Source of the DNA: Cladocopium goreaui
Taxonomy: Eukaryota > Sar > Dinophyceae > Suessiales > Symbiodiniaceae
Direction: 5' to 3'
Length of the DNA: 64,000 bases
NCBI GenBank assembly: GCA_947184155.2
Contig: CAMXCT020001502.1
Span: 644,942 to 708,941, forward strand
Shown: piece after piece, positions 40,116 to 52,200 of the stretch
Numbering within the stretch: position 1 is the stretch's first letter
Layout of the letters: every line of letters starts with the position of its first letter
Notes under the pieces: generated by a model
Databases searched by the model: none
What the model saw: only the letters and a program-made list of their open reading frames with translations
Told to the model about the DNA's origin: nothing
Translations under genes and position numbers: made by a program

Positions 40116-41737
40116 TTAAGACAAAATGTTCGTAGGTAAAAAGCCAAGGAGCGTAGAGCCAATGCTATAGCAGCGGTCAACGAAGAGGGTCAGCATAGCC
40201 TCATAGCGATTGCCGTAGCTCTTCTTCAACGACTTGAAGCCACCCTTGCCGAGAATGTTGAGTTTCAATTCATCGACGAAGTCGGTGAGCTCATCTCCAT
40301 CTGCCGGCTTCAGGGCTTCCTTGAAGCGGGCCATGTTCTGATGGAAGTCTTCCAAGAAAGCACGTGCCCATTTCCATTCGGAGGGCAGCTCGTCCCCTGA
40401 GCCTGCAACTTTTTCCATGACTTGCTGGCTCATTTGCAAGAACTGCAAAATCTCTTTGGCGCTGGCCTCTGCAGTCTGAATCCCGGACAATTCTTTCTTT
40501 GCCTTTGTCCTCGGTGTCTTGCGAGTGCTTTGTTCCTGAGACTCTTGCTCCTTGCCTCTGCCACGTTTGTTCTTCCCCTTCCCCTTGCTCTTCTCCGGCT
40601 CCGTGGCTGCATTTTCACTTGGAACTGCTGCTGCTGCCTGTGGGGTTGCAGGTGGCTTGGGAGTGGAGTCAATGCCGGGAACAACCACATTCATCTCTGC
40701 CCACCCAACCAGCCCTGCTGGCGAAGATTGCACTGTCTCGAGAGTGACGGCTTCGACAGCGAGTCCATTGTAGATGGCGTACTTGCGGATAGCCTTGCAC
40801 TTGTAGCTCTCAGTCTCGTAGGTGCCACTGCCGTCACATTTTTCTGCCACTTCCTTCCATGCTTCCTCCTCGGTTTTTGAAACAAGTTTCTCCACCAGCA
40901 AGTAGTTCTCAGCATCGGTCCATGTGTTGTGCATGACAAAGATCTCCTGCAGGGAGGAGGGAAAAAGACAAGTTGAGTGCATTTGGAAAAAGCTACTTTT
41001 GACCTTGTCCTTTTTTTTTAAGGTTTGGCATTTGGGAGATTCGACAAAACCAAACAGGGTCCTTGAACTTGAAGCAGTTCTTGATGTAGTTCTCAGCCTG
41101 CCGCACTGCTTCTGGAATCCCAACCCCCCCGTAGTGGGCTTCGAGCTGTAGCTTGTTCTTCCACGTCCCCACCTCCTCCTGTTTGGTCTTGGTGGAGATA
41201 GTGTGGATCCTCTTTGTGCTGATGAAGTCAAAGTTCTTGTGCATGGCCCAAGACTGTCGAAACTTCAGCTTCAAGTTGTCGAAAAGCCACTTGTAGGACT
41301 CGGAAGCCTTTGGGTGCTTCTTGATCTGGCGGTACATTTGGTTCCCCATCGGCCCTCGGGCTTTGCAATCCATTCCATGGCATGCCCATCCTTCCACCCC
41401 CAGATCACTGTTCACAAGCATCTCCTCAGTAACTGCAGAAGGTTCCAAACCATTGTGTTTGGCATACATGTCCTTTGCACGGGCTAGTGATGGCTGTAGC
41501 GAAGCAGGTTGATCAGGAAGAGGTTGCCCCGAAGGAGGCTGATCACGAAGAGGTTGCTCATCCACCTTGCTAAAGTGATAAACTTTTCGGGTGGGGCTAC
41601 TTTCCAAAAGAAAATTGCTTTTGGGCTGAAGGATTTGTTCTATTTTGTTTGTACCCCGACGTGGCCTGCTCCATCCCGGCTGCAGGCGCATCTGCCGCTG
41701 CAGCGCTAGGCTCCGGCACTGGTGGAACTTCGGCCAT
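40116..41737 (-). CDS. Unrecognised multi-exon protein with basic middle
   Basis: Starts at the ATG at 41737 with MAEVPPVPEPSAAAADAPA. The next coding part lies at about 41625-41055 (FSKVDEQPLRDQPPS through KNCFKFKDP). A further exon runs from about 40950 (EIFVMHNTWTDAENYLLVEK) to the stop at 40116. Exon borders are approximate. It has a Pro/Ala/Gln-rich start, a possible SANT-like WTDAENYLLVEK stretch near the middle, and a Lys-rich segment with GKGKNKRGRGKEQ (about 40570). That is consistent with nuclear location and DNA binding, but no family is recognised. It may be an accessory protein of the transposon. An upstream motif cluster lies at 41827-42120. Confidence 0.55.
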
Positions 41738-41826
41738 GGTTGGGAAAAGTTGCGCAAATCTTCCCTCAAAGTTGGAATCTGAACCCAAAATGCTCAAAAG
41801 TTGGAATCCAAATTTCAGCCCCGACC

Positions 41827-42120
41827 CCTCATCGGTGGCTCATCGCTCTAGTTTTGGGGGGGTGTCGGGAGGCTCATCGGTACACCCTTTTTATATTTCA
41901 ATTGGAAACCACCAAATTTTTACGACCCTCATCGGAGGCTCATCGCTAAAATCTTGAACCCCCCTCATCGATGGCTCATCGCCTCATTTCTGGGGGGGGC
42001 GTCGCTAGGCTCATCGGTACATCCCCTTCATAATGTATTCTTTCGAGGCCTATGTTAAAAGAAGGCTCATCGGAGGCTCATCGGTGATATCAGCAGTATG
42101 GCTCATCGACCCCTCATCGA
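41827..42120. promoter_or_regulatory. Cluster of GGCTCATCG / CCCTCATCG motifs
   Basis: About eight GGCTCATCG and four CCCTCATCG copies within 290 bp, often as CCCCTCATCGGAGGCTCATCG-like pairs (for example around 41829-41846, 41928-41944 and 42102-42120). All are on the same strand and unevenly spaced. They lie directly upstream of the ATG at 41737. They could be binding sites for a transposon-encoded protein, as subterminal repeats are in CACTA elements; this is inference. Confidence 0.6.
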
Positions 42121-43515
42121 ACCTATTTTTTAAAGTTCTCTGCAAAAAAGTATTAACACATATGTTTGTGCACATGTAAACTACGTGGAAACATTTTTCG
42201 AAATCAAATTGATTGCGTCCATAATGTGAAATGCCCATTCTAAAGGGTGGTACCCCATAGATCCCACAAAAAGCCTTTTGGATGCTTGAGTTGAAATATG
42301 AACATGTTGGACGCAACAACTTCGACGCCTTTTTAATGGGCAATAAAATCCACTAATCCCAAAATAGAATTTCGATTTCCAGGCGTGGCATGGGGTTTGC
42401 CTGGAAATTCTTGTGACCAGCTAAACCCATTGCGCCAGGTTGAAAGTTCCGGGGTTCCCATCACTTCCCAAGGCTCGGTCAATCCCGTGCAGGGGAAACG
42501 CTTCAAACAAATACCTTACAGGTGTAACACAAATGTTTGTGGAAACTATTGTTTTCAAACTTTGAAAAGATTGCTGTTCGAAACTCTCAGGTATGGGGTC
42601 CTTGCGAACCCACCAATTTGAATTGTAATACTCACCTTGGCATGACACTAGCAAATTTGTACATCTATATAACTCTTTTCAATCTGAAATTTGAGGGGAA
42701 AGACACAGTAGGTTGCTAAGCCACTTCACATATGTCGATTCATGCGGGCCCGAACCCTCTGCAATCCAATTAATGTGGTAAAGTTGGGAGCAAACCATCC
42801 CGGTAACCAGCCTTTTCGGGGTCAACATACCATCCCAAAAAGGGGGTTTATTTTAAACCCCTTTTTTAACTTGTTAATGTTGGAGTTTTCCACATTACTA
42901 ATAGTTGGGAAGTGCCGGCCCCACAAACCAAATTTCTGCCGCTGTTTGTTTTCTGACCCGGTAATTGTACTTGTCCATGGGTGGCTTCCCACCAAAGAAG
43001 CTTTGCAAAAACCCCACCAAGGGCTGGCCATCACCAACAAAAGCAGAAAGCCGTCAAGAAGTGTCAGTTTGATGTGTGTAAATTTGGATTCAATCTTTTG
43101 TCCCCTATCAATGAGCCTTGGCCAACCTTTTCTTGGGGGAATGTAACATGTAGGCACACTGGGTTCACGAAGTGCTCTCCTCATCGAGCTGCGTTTCTGC
43201 CTGGCTAGGATCTCGTGATGCTTTCCGTTCAACAACAGGACCGCGCTGAGGGAGTCCTCACCAGCGGGCAATGTGATCGGGTGATTTGAAACTTTGGGGA
43301 TCATAGCATTCCCCCCAAAAAAAGATTATGTTTCAACTCTTTCCCAGTTCCCAAGTTCGGAAATATAGGAAAAACGTTTGTGGGTTCCCACAACAAAGAT
43401 CTTGGTAATAAGTAATAGGGTAGAATGTCCACTGGGCTCGTATTTCTTTTTTCAGGGGGAAGCCTGTTTCAAAGCGCACATATATAATATGCATCCTATA
43501 TGAACTAAATATCAC
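42121..43515. other. No gene recognised
   Basis: Frames at 42742-43146 (plus) and 42822-43304 (minus) overlap each other. The minus one contains LDGFLLLLVMASPWWGFCKA, but no domain is recognised. It may contain introns or an extra exon of a minus-strand gene. Confidence 0.35.
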
Positions 43516-44110
43516 AATATATGTATATAGATATAGATAGATGTAGATAGATATAGATAGATGTAGATAGATATAGATAGATATAGGTAGGTGTAAATAG
43601 ATATAGATAGATATAGGTACATACAGATAGATATAGGTAGATACAGATAGATACAGATAGATAGAGAAATCTATAGATAGACATAGTAGATATAGCTAGA
43701 TACCGATAGGTATAGATGAATATAGATAGTTGTAGGTAGATGTAGATAGACATAGATATCTCAGAATAGGGGTGCCAAAACTGAATGCCCCAAGCCCCTT
43801 TTTTCTTACTAAAAAAAATGTGCTTGGGGAATTCCTATTTTGAGACATTCCCATATAAATAGATGAAGATAGATATAGACAGATTTAAATATATATATAT
43901 ATAATGATACAGATAGATACAGATCGATACAGACAGATCAAGATAGATATAGATACATTTAAAAAAGAGCCATACACATATAGATAGATATAGATATAGA
44001 TATAGATATAGATATAGATATAGATAGATAGATATTGATAGATATAGATAGATAGATATTGATAGTTATAGATGGATATAGATGGGTATAGATAGATATA
44101 GATAGATATA
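43515..44110. repeat. TAGATATAGA microsatellite
   Basis: Two tracts of GATAGATATAGATAG with variants (43515-43757 and 43858-44110) separated by about 100 bp of unique sequence. Frames across them are repeat peptides. Confidence 0.9.
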
Positions 44111-44181
44111 TACGCATTCATGTTTGTATATTCTTCTGAAGCACCCATGACACAAACAAATTTGGGAGGAACCAAACCCAA

Positions 44182-46175
44182 TCAAACATTGGGCCAATCT
44201 AAAATAACCTTTTTTCGAATATGAAACCCATTGATTTTCAGATTTACAAAAATCGTTGGAAATAGCGGCACTGGCCAGGCAGCATATGTACAAGCTAAGA
44301 AACGGTCAGGCGACAGGTGTCCAGGAAGTTCAATATCAGGAAGCCCAAAAGCGGGCAACGAATCGGGCTGCCGGTCACTGGAAAGCTCAATCCCCAAAGC
44401 CAAGCGTTTGGCATAGATCCCCACAAATAGGGCATTCTCTTCTTGACTAATGGGACGACGCTCTTTGAAATAATCTATGAGGGTGCCCATCTCGTGCTTT
44501 TCGACAAGATTGTCCCTTTGCTGTTTGAGGTCATCAAGTTTCAAATCACCATCTAGCAAATCTGCGGCTATGTCCTTTAGAATGGCCATGGCATCCACAC
44601 CCACCAGGGCTGGGGGCTTCACCACAATTTGAAGTTTTTGGGAAAACTTCGTGCCCCCCACCTCTTTGAACATCAGAACTGCAATACTCGCCCTTTTGTT
44701 TTGGGGTTTTAGCTGAACTTTGACCTCTCCCACGTCACTTGCTGCTTGGACGGTCTGTATCATCTGGCTGAATCTGGGATCAGCTGAGATCACATCCGAA
44801 ACCACCGCCTCAGGAGCTGCACTTGAACTCTTTGACGGCTTACTCGTCGAGGGCCCCGGTTTCGGGGTTGGCTTGGTAGTCTTGGCCTGCACATCTGCCT
44901 CGGCTGGTGCGTGGGCAAGTTGAAGACATGGACTTCATAGTTTGATTTATGTAATCATGGATTTGTAGAGTCGCGCACATTGTGACATTTTCATGTAGTA
45001 AAGCCCTATACGTATGTCCTCCAATTCGCGTTCATTTTTTATAGACTACAATGACTGAAAATTTGATAGATGATAAACAGCGACAAGATACCATTGTGAT
45101 ATGGGAAACTTCATGTTGCAATCCATCCGAGAAAATACAGATCGCTGGGGCATCTAAATCAGCCTTGTCATCAAATTTTGGCATAGCAGAGAACTCTGTG
45201 GGACCCCTCTGCTTGGGGCCCAAAATCTCCCGACGATAAGCGCAGAAGTTTTCTTCGCTCCACCCCAACTCCCAAGTCTTTGTAGGTTTCTCAGAGCTAG
45301 TCTCTCTCCTTGATTCTTTCTCTGGTGGACCATCATCTTTCTTATCCGAATCCTCAGTCTTGGGCGCCTCTACTCCATCAGCTTTCTCAATGGAAGCCTG
45401 CGACTGCCCAGTAGAAGACTCTTCCGCCAACCCCAACCCGACTAGTTTCGGTTGAGTTTGCTCCGCACGGCTCTGAGGAAGCGTCTCGTCACCTGCATCA
45501 TTGCCAGGATTGCCTCAGCATGTGTGTGTGGGGCCTGGCAAATGGTATTTTGGGAGACGTTTGAACGCCTGGGTCACCTATAATTTATCGAATGCCACGC
45601 ATCTAAATGTGGAAAAGGGACGGTTTCTTGCGCGGTGAAATGGCCAAAATGTAATCAGATATGTGCGCACAGATGTTTTTCAAAATTTGTATTTTGTGCA
45701 TATGTGACTATGTGTGCACATCTTGAATCTTGAACCTACAAGAGTGTACCATAACATTTACTGAAACACATATATTCTAAATAAAGTGATATACATATAT
45801 CGTATCTGAATATAGGTCTGTGGGCGCATGTGTCTTTCGAATTTTCTGGCACCACCATCTCAACAAACAACACAAAGTAAACCTGTGATTCCGGATTGGG
45901 AAAGAACACCTAAGATGATTGGTTGTTCCCTGGTCGGTCACTGTTAGGGTCAAAACCATAGATACAATTTCCCAGACATAATCACCCACTGGTTTGTAAA
46001 CAGGGCACTCTGGGAAGCTGAACTTGGTCGCATCACTTCATCATCGACAAAGGACCCAAATGCAAAAGGATCAAAGCCAAAATCCTTGGCCGTGGGTTGG
46101 AGGCGGTTAATGGTGAAACTGTCATGCCCCAATAATTGGATAGTCCTACAAACTAGGCATGCTGGACCTTGGGTT
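44182..46175 (-). CDS. Unrecognised multi-exon protein
   Basis: The clearest exons, from right to left, are about 46170-45955 (CLVCRTIQLLGHDSFTINR...), about 45450-45090 (TKTWELGWSEENFCAYRRE, with an acidic Glu/Asp/Lys-rich part before it), and 44892-44182 (a Thr/Pro/Ser-rich start, then VGEVKVQLKPQNKRASIAVL and a helical part). Exon borders and joining are uncertain, and the first exon was not found. The last exon ends in hydrophobic text near a stop. No family is recognised. It lies between other minus-strand units of the nested element, so it is probably part of the same cargo. Confidence 0.45.
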
Positions 46176-46259
46176 CTGAAACGAAAATTATTGGTATTAT
46201 GTTTTATCTTTTGGATTTGGGAACAAATATTTGGTAATTGCAAATTTTCTGATTGATTA

Positions 46260-46320
46260 AATATATATATATAAATATATATTGTATCTCTGATAAATAT
46301 ATATATATATATATATCAAA
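46260..46320. repeat. TA dinucleotide repeat
   Basis: ATATATATA tracts (46260-46316) with AAATATATATTG in the middle, separating two minus-strand units. Confidence 0.9.
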
Positions 46321-46339
46321 AAGATCTGCAAACAAATAA

Positions 46340-48700
46340 TCAAGGTTCCATCTGGTCGAAGCTTGCAACGATTTCATCATACGTAGGTATCGTAGGTGAA
46401 CGCGGGGGTGGCTTTGGGGCTGGCGCGGGCTTTGCAGCTGGCTCTGGGGCTGGCTTTGCAGCTGGTTTGGGTTTGGACTTGGCTGCTGTCTTCTTTACTT
46501 TACTTGTTTTTGGAGTTGCCACATCGCCCAGGTCCGCTGATGACTGTGATCGCTTGACTGCCGTGAGGCGAGGGCGCTTTGGTTGCTGCACTTTTCCTAA
46601 TTCTGTTGCATTTTCAATGTTCTTGTGACTGCCGGCTTTCTTAGCTGGAGGGCTTTGTCCATCTAAAGCATCAGAGGACTTACTCCTTTTGATTCCAGCT
46701 TGTTGTTTATTTTGCTTGCTTCCTCCTCTTCCTTCCTGCTTGCATTTCGGGGGTGTGAAAGTCTCTGGGTCGACAACTGGATCACATACTCTTTCTTCCT
46801 CCTCTCCTCCTTCTCGGTGCTCTTGCATGCCAGCAGCACATGCCTTGTAACTAGAAGAAGCTGCGGACTGGGCAGGCGTTTCTTTTGTGTTTGACGGGGT
46901 CGCTGCTGTATCCCTTGTGGCTGGACGTTTCCTTGCTGCGTCAGGTGGTGTCTTCGTCGCGCATCGCTTGCGTGGGGCCCGGGTCCACATATCCTGAGGA
47001 AGCATCCAGAACTCAAAACAAATTGGTATAGCTATGTGAGATCGAAGAATGTCCAAGTGTGAACAGGAGACTTGGTTGTATTCCCAAATAATGGCATTAA
47101 CTTAACAAAAACATCGGGTCTATGAGCTATAATACATATATTAATGCATATACGCGATTGTGAACAAGGGGTTTGATTGTATTCCCAAATGATGGCGTTT
47201 ATATTTTAAAACATGAATCTCTGAGCAATAATATGTGATCCAAAACATTTCAAACTCCAAGCGGTAAAATCTCCTGCGGCAACCATCTTCGGCAATTTAG
47301 TGCTTCTTGGGCAATGTGTCTAAACATAGCCTGAAGTTGAAGGGAGCATGTAGCCGACCTCAGAGAATGGCAGCAGGTAATTTGGGAAAACAGATTGTTG
47401 TTTGAGTCTTGTGGATCCCCAAAAAAACAAATATCAGATGTATAAAAAATCAACAAATAGCCAACCAAAGCACCACTTGGTGCTTTCTGCCATGGCCGTA
47501 GAAACCACACATTTCTCCTGAGGGGGTCTGGATTTTTTTTTCAATCGCTGTTGGAAATCGATTGGACCAGCATGGATTAAAACCGCAGATTTTTTCCAAC
47601 TATTCTTGGGTGAGCCCCAAATTGTTTAACGGGAGTGGATGCACAACGACCATTTACATACAGAAATATGTTTGCATATATATATATATGTACATATATA
47701 TACTATATATGTATTTGGACCCAAAAAAAAATCAAACATTACAGATACACAAATAGGAATGAACGAAATCATTAACTTCCCAGCTATAGATGTTGTTTCA
47801 AACCTGTCCTGGTTCACCTTCTGCAGCGCATGCGCTATGGTAGCCAGAGAAAAGTTCCACGTTCTATCAACACCCTGAATTCTCCGCAGATGTTCCAGGT
47901 TGCCCTCTAGTTCCACCTTGTTCTTCTTGTCATTCCGACCACTAGGATAGGAGATAAAATTGCGACTGGTCCTCAGATGGCCGGCTGCAGGTTGAAACAT
48001 TTGTTGCATCAAAATTTTCTAGTTTAATGGGGAAGGTCCGAGAAACTTCCAAAACATCCCATATTTGTACAGGGCCAAGAAATGGTTAACTGCAAGAAAC
48101 ACCAAATTGTTTTTTTGGTCCCCTTCTTTACCAAATAATTCAGTCATGGGTCACCCACGGTTTCAAAGCAGTTGCCAAACCATCCAGATCATCATTGCTG
48201 CGAGAGCGGCGCGGCGCTGCCGCAGGTTTTTTCATCTGACTATACCCCAAGAAAATATACTGACAATAATCCCATATCTTGAAACTTCAGAAAAACTGGT
48301 TGCCTATCTTGGTGTGTAACCCCATATGGCGTTGGTTGCAAACCATCCATTCAGAAATTCAGGGACTCACGCCCCATCTGAGGCAGCTGATCCGGTCTGC
48401 TAGCAGAGACGCGGCGAGTACAATTCAATCACCCCTGGACCCTGGGCCATGCATGCAACATTGAACGCGTTTGCATCCAACTTCTCTGAAGAAATGTTTT
48501 GGTGTGAAAATGTTTCAAATGAAACTTCAAGGGTTGATTGATAGCCCAGTTTTCACTTCAGCTGCGTGTTCTCTTGCGAGCGTTTTCACCAAACCATTGG
48601 GGCTGAAAAAATGAAGCCTCACTTGAATCGAGTGCAGTTGGCAGTGACAAGACACTGCATGGGAGATGCAGTGTAACATGACATAGGTGTTTTTTGACAG
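46340..48700 (-). CDS. Unrecognised multi-exon protein with basic C-terminal tail
   Basis: Likely coding pieces, right to left: about 48650-48530 (HFFSPNGLVKTLAREHAAEV), 48005-47800 (GNLEHLRRIQGVDRTWNFSL and on), about 47400-47250 (RHIAQEALNCRRWLPQEIL), and about 46995-46340. The last exon is the most secure. It is rich in Lys, Ala, Pro, Ser and Thr, with PAAKPAPEPAAKPAPAPKP and ends YDEIVASFDQMEP before the stop. The composition recalls a histone H1-like or other chromatin-binding tail, which suggests nuclear location but identifies no family. Exon joins are not proven. This is the most upstream unit found in the nested element. Confidence 0.45.
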
Positions 48701-48779
48701 GGAACCCCACAAAATCTAAATACCACAAACCTGACATAAAAGCAGTTGGTAAAGAGGAACTATCCATCTATTCAATAAA

Positions 48780-48945
48780 TATCTTATAACGTGTGTGATA
48801 CGGATGTACGTATGTAAGTGTGTAGGTACTAGGCAAGGCAGGTATAGGTAAATAGGAGGGCCCACTTCATGTATGTATGTGCGTACTGATGTTTCTATAT
48901 GTATGCATGTGTGTGTGTGTCGTATATGTATGCTATATGTGTGCG
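48780..48945. repeat. TGTGTA/GTATGTA-rich stretch
   Basis: Degenerate simple sequence with GTATGTAAGTGTGTAGG and GTGTGTGTGT runs. No gene. Confidence 0.6.
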
Positions 48946-49130
48946 TGCACGCGCTGAAAAGGGGAAGGCTAGTAAATGTTTATACCCTTCTTGGTCTCAA
49001 CTTCCGTTACGGCGGACCTCTTACAAACGCATTTTGCTACTTTATGCACTTAACATCTTGGAAGGCTGCTGGTTCACACTGCTAGGCGCTTTACACGATG
49101 CCAAGACAAGCTCTACAATTGCCGTCCTGC

Positions 49131-49146
49131 AGCATTTTGGCTCAAG
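49131..49146 (+). other. Second spliced-leader-like sequence
   Basis: AGCATTTTGGCTCAAG agrees with the final part of the dinoflagellate spliced leader over 14 consecutive bases; AGC-CATT is shortened by one C. It lies about 120 bp inside the right end of the nested element, on the strand opposite to its genes. No GT follows it, so it is not a leader gene. Confidence 0.45.
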
Positions 49147-49199
49147 AAAGCTTTGCCGCAAACAAGTCTTGCCCCAAAAGACCTTCGTTTCACAAGAAA

Positions 49200-49276
49200 C
49201 AAATTGGATAGCCGCTATCTATTTTTTGGGTCGCACAAGAAACTATCCATTTTTTGGATCGTTCTGAGGGTCTGGG
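49200..49276 (-). repeat. Right terminal inverted repeat and hairpins
   Basis: Read inward on the minus strand: CCCAGACCCTCA, then GATCCAAAAAATGGAT, then CCCAAAAAATAGATAGCGGC. The first 12 bases match the left end exactly. The hairpin modules match in kind (ATCCA, six T or A, TGGAT), but their loop strand is reversed relative to the left end. Confidence 0.7.
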
Positions 49277-52200
49277 TCATGCACAGAAACCACCTCATTG
49301 TGTCATGCTTGACAACGACTTCAAGAATCAGTTTGTCAAAGGGGTGATCGATCTTGATCAAGTTACGTCCCGACCTCTGATGTTCGCCATCAACAATGAC
49401 TCCATGTTCAACGGTATGGACTCTGTCACATCAAGACTCGCAGATGAGCTGATCGAGAAGATGAGGCTCCAAGGGATCTTGGTGACATCGGACCAAAGAA
49501 TGTGGCGATCAATGTATTCACAATTTGGGAAACAATATCCAATATTGAGTACGACCAAGAAGGGGACTTTGGGGAAGACGGCAATTTGGTCTGTGATTGA
49601 GAAGAACCTATTTCGCCAAAGAGTGTTCCTCATGTGTGCCACGAACCGGGAATACGTATCAGTCCTCAACGAGGGGGCGTTCAAACCCGATGAATCTGGC
49701 ATCAACACCAAAGTATTGGAGGATATGACTGGACCGACTGAGGCGTTCAGGATTGCCAGTGGCGAGATGACCCCAGGTGACTATGCAAATGATGACACAA
49801 CAATCTTCCAGCGAGGCCCTGGAACCGCCGTCAACAGATTCACAAAGGACAAGAGGTTCAAGACCAGTTGGGTCGAACCAGTAGTCGGCACCCATGAGTT
49901 GGAACCAGTTGTTTCCGATCGATGCATGTGGTTCACCATCGACAAGGAGAATTCCGACATCTTATGCGGAAGCTGCAGAAATGCGGTGACGATGGATGAG
50001 ATCGAGACATGCCAGTCGAGACCGACCCATTGCATTAATTGCTCCGCCAATACCCAGGACCACTACAAGCGTTCAGCTCCAACATTGGAGGCCAGGAAGT
50101 CCGTCCTACTCCTTGCGGCCAGATTGAAGGTCGCATTCGAGGATCTTGGTGTTGACATTGTTGACATCAATCAAGGATTTCAAACCTGGCTCACATTTAC
50201 TGCGTCTTCGTTGATTTCAAATGCATCGTTGGCGTATGGGGAGCATTTGATGAAATCTCTATCTCACATGGGAGGAGTCAGAATTTCGAAGAGGCAAGCT
50301 CTGGAAATTTTCCGGAACGGACGCGGCAAGCAATTCAGCATCTATCGCGAAAGAGTTTTTGATGAAGTCGCGAAGAAGTGGCTACTGATCTACAGAGTCA
50401 CAAAGGATTGCGGAAATGTCGCATACAAAGACTTCTTCGAGAAGGTCGCCGTTCCCGAGGTGAAGGAGAGGAACGAGATCTTTGGATTCTCCCGTGCATC
50501 TGCCGAGAAAACTGGAGATATCATCGAATTCTGGCTTGGTGTCTTGGATGTGGCCAATATGGCCAAAGGAGTTGTTGATGTTTTCAATGCCAGTGTTGAT
50601 CCAGCCGAGTATCTCAATGGATTGGAAAAGGCATTGGCTCAGTTCACATCGACATCAAGAACCTCAAGCACCATCAATGACAAGAGACGGGGATCCTTCG
50701 ACTGCACACTGCAAACCGCAGAAGCCGAGAGGGTCATGAAGATCATCCACGCAATCCCCGGATATGAATCGCTGGCCAATTTCAGCTGCCTCACAGAATG
50801 GGAGAAGGATCAGGTATTCTCTCATTATCGCAGGAAGAACAACATCACAGGGGATGACGCCAGCATGGGCGCTGATGCCGATACCAAGCCAGGTGACGAG
50901 TCTTCGGCTCACCCTGGGGAGGAGGAAGCTGATGAGCCAGCAAACGATCCCACTGATGTGGTCAGGGACTCAGAGATTTCCGGGAAACAACAACTTTTGG
51001 ATGCGTTGGGAAAACTCTTCACTGTCTCTGAGGATGTCAATGTGTGCTTGTATTGTGGTAGCACCAAACATGGCCATCTTGAATGTGATCATGAGAAGAG
51101 AGATGAAGTCAGAAAAGTGCTAAAGGCCGTCCGAGCGTCGCTCGAGGCTGATAGTCCCACATCTGATGACGTCGATATGGAGCCTCCTGAGCACAAGAAG
51201 GACGGTTCAGGTGCTACTGAAGGGTCGGGGCAAACAGATGAACCTACAAAACCGAGGTTTAGTGAACACCAGTGGTATGACAACATCAGAACTATGTCTG
51301 AAGTTGGTGACCTCGATGAGTATGGTAAATTCTGCATTGAAGGGCGTGATGTTACAAAGCTGGGACCACAGAACGTTATTGACCTTAACGAAGTGATCCG
51401 AGACGCTATCGTCAGAGGAGGAGGTGACACTTGGTCAGTGCCAGACTTCATGGCAAGCTACTCTGACAACAACATCAGGAAGACCTTCTACAAACGTGTC
51501 GAGGCGCCGCAAGATGGTTTCTTGAAAATCATCCCAACCACAGGGGCCCATTTCTTCAATTGCTCCTACTTTGGCGGCGTAGAATATGCGGCCAACTACC
51601 GCTTCGAAACTGGCAACCGACTCGACACCTACGAGGACAAGGTGAGTGCCTCACTGAACAGGATCCTACGGCACAATGTGGGGAAGGTATCAGAGCAGCA
51701 GAGTCTGCCCTGTGATGACGCCGGCTGGGTGCCCATCGAGGAAGTGCTCAAATGTGAGTCCATCTGGAGGCACGATTATGCACGCTGGCCACACGTATTC
51801 CTTGCCCCAAAGGGAAGAGCAAATGATCAGAGTGCATGGAATGTCAATGAGGCGAACTTTCGCATGACATTGCTCTTCAAGATCATGTTCCACTGTGCCA
51901 GGTATGGACGTCGTGTGCGTGAACAAGTTTTGGCATTTGGGATCAACAAGGATATTGATCGCCGCAGCCTGACGTGCATTGACAACAATGTCGATGCGGA
52001 TACGCACATCCCTGATGAAGGTCTACTGCTCTACCCAGTGGCGGTTCGTGCTCCTACGGGGCACAAAGAAGGATCTTCAAGAGACGACGTTTCATTGCTG
52101 TCCTCGCTGCTTTCACATCCAATCGCACCCAACACTGTTTTGTCATTACCGGTATGTTTCCACATCACCAAGAAGACCAACCTCCGAAGCATCTGGAGGC

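Larger units (their letters stand above)
34647..49276 (-). mobile_element. Nested CACTA-like DNA transposon, 14,630 bp
   Basis: Bounded by a perfect 12-bp inverted repeat, CCCAGACCCTCA at 34647-34658 and its complement at 49265-49276, each followed inward by ATCCATTTTTTGGATCG-type hairpins. It carries about five transcription units, all on the minus strand. One encodes a transposase whose acidic motifs resemble the TNP2 (CACTA, En/Spm) family. The ends do not read CACTA, so membership rests on the protein and on the short 2-bp duplication. The length of element plus TC is exactly that needed to restore the surrounding polyprotein frame, which independently supports both boundaries. Confidence 0.8.

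Noticed and set aside
49254..49280. Native start codon for the C-terminal polyprotein half at 49254
   Set aside because: It lies in the nested transposon's terminal repeat. The half is the continuation of the upstream frame interrupted by the insertion.
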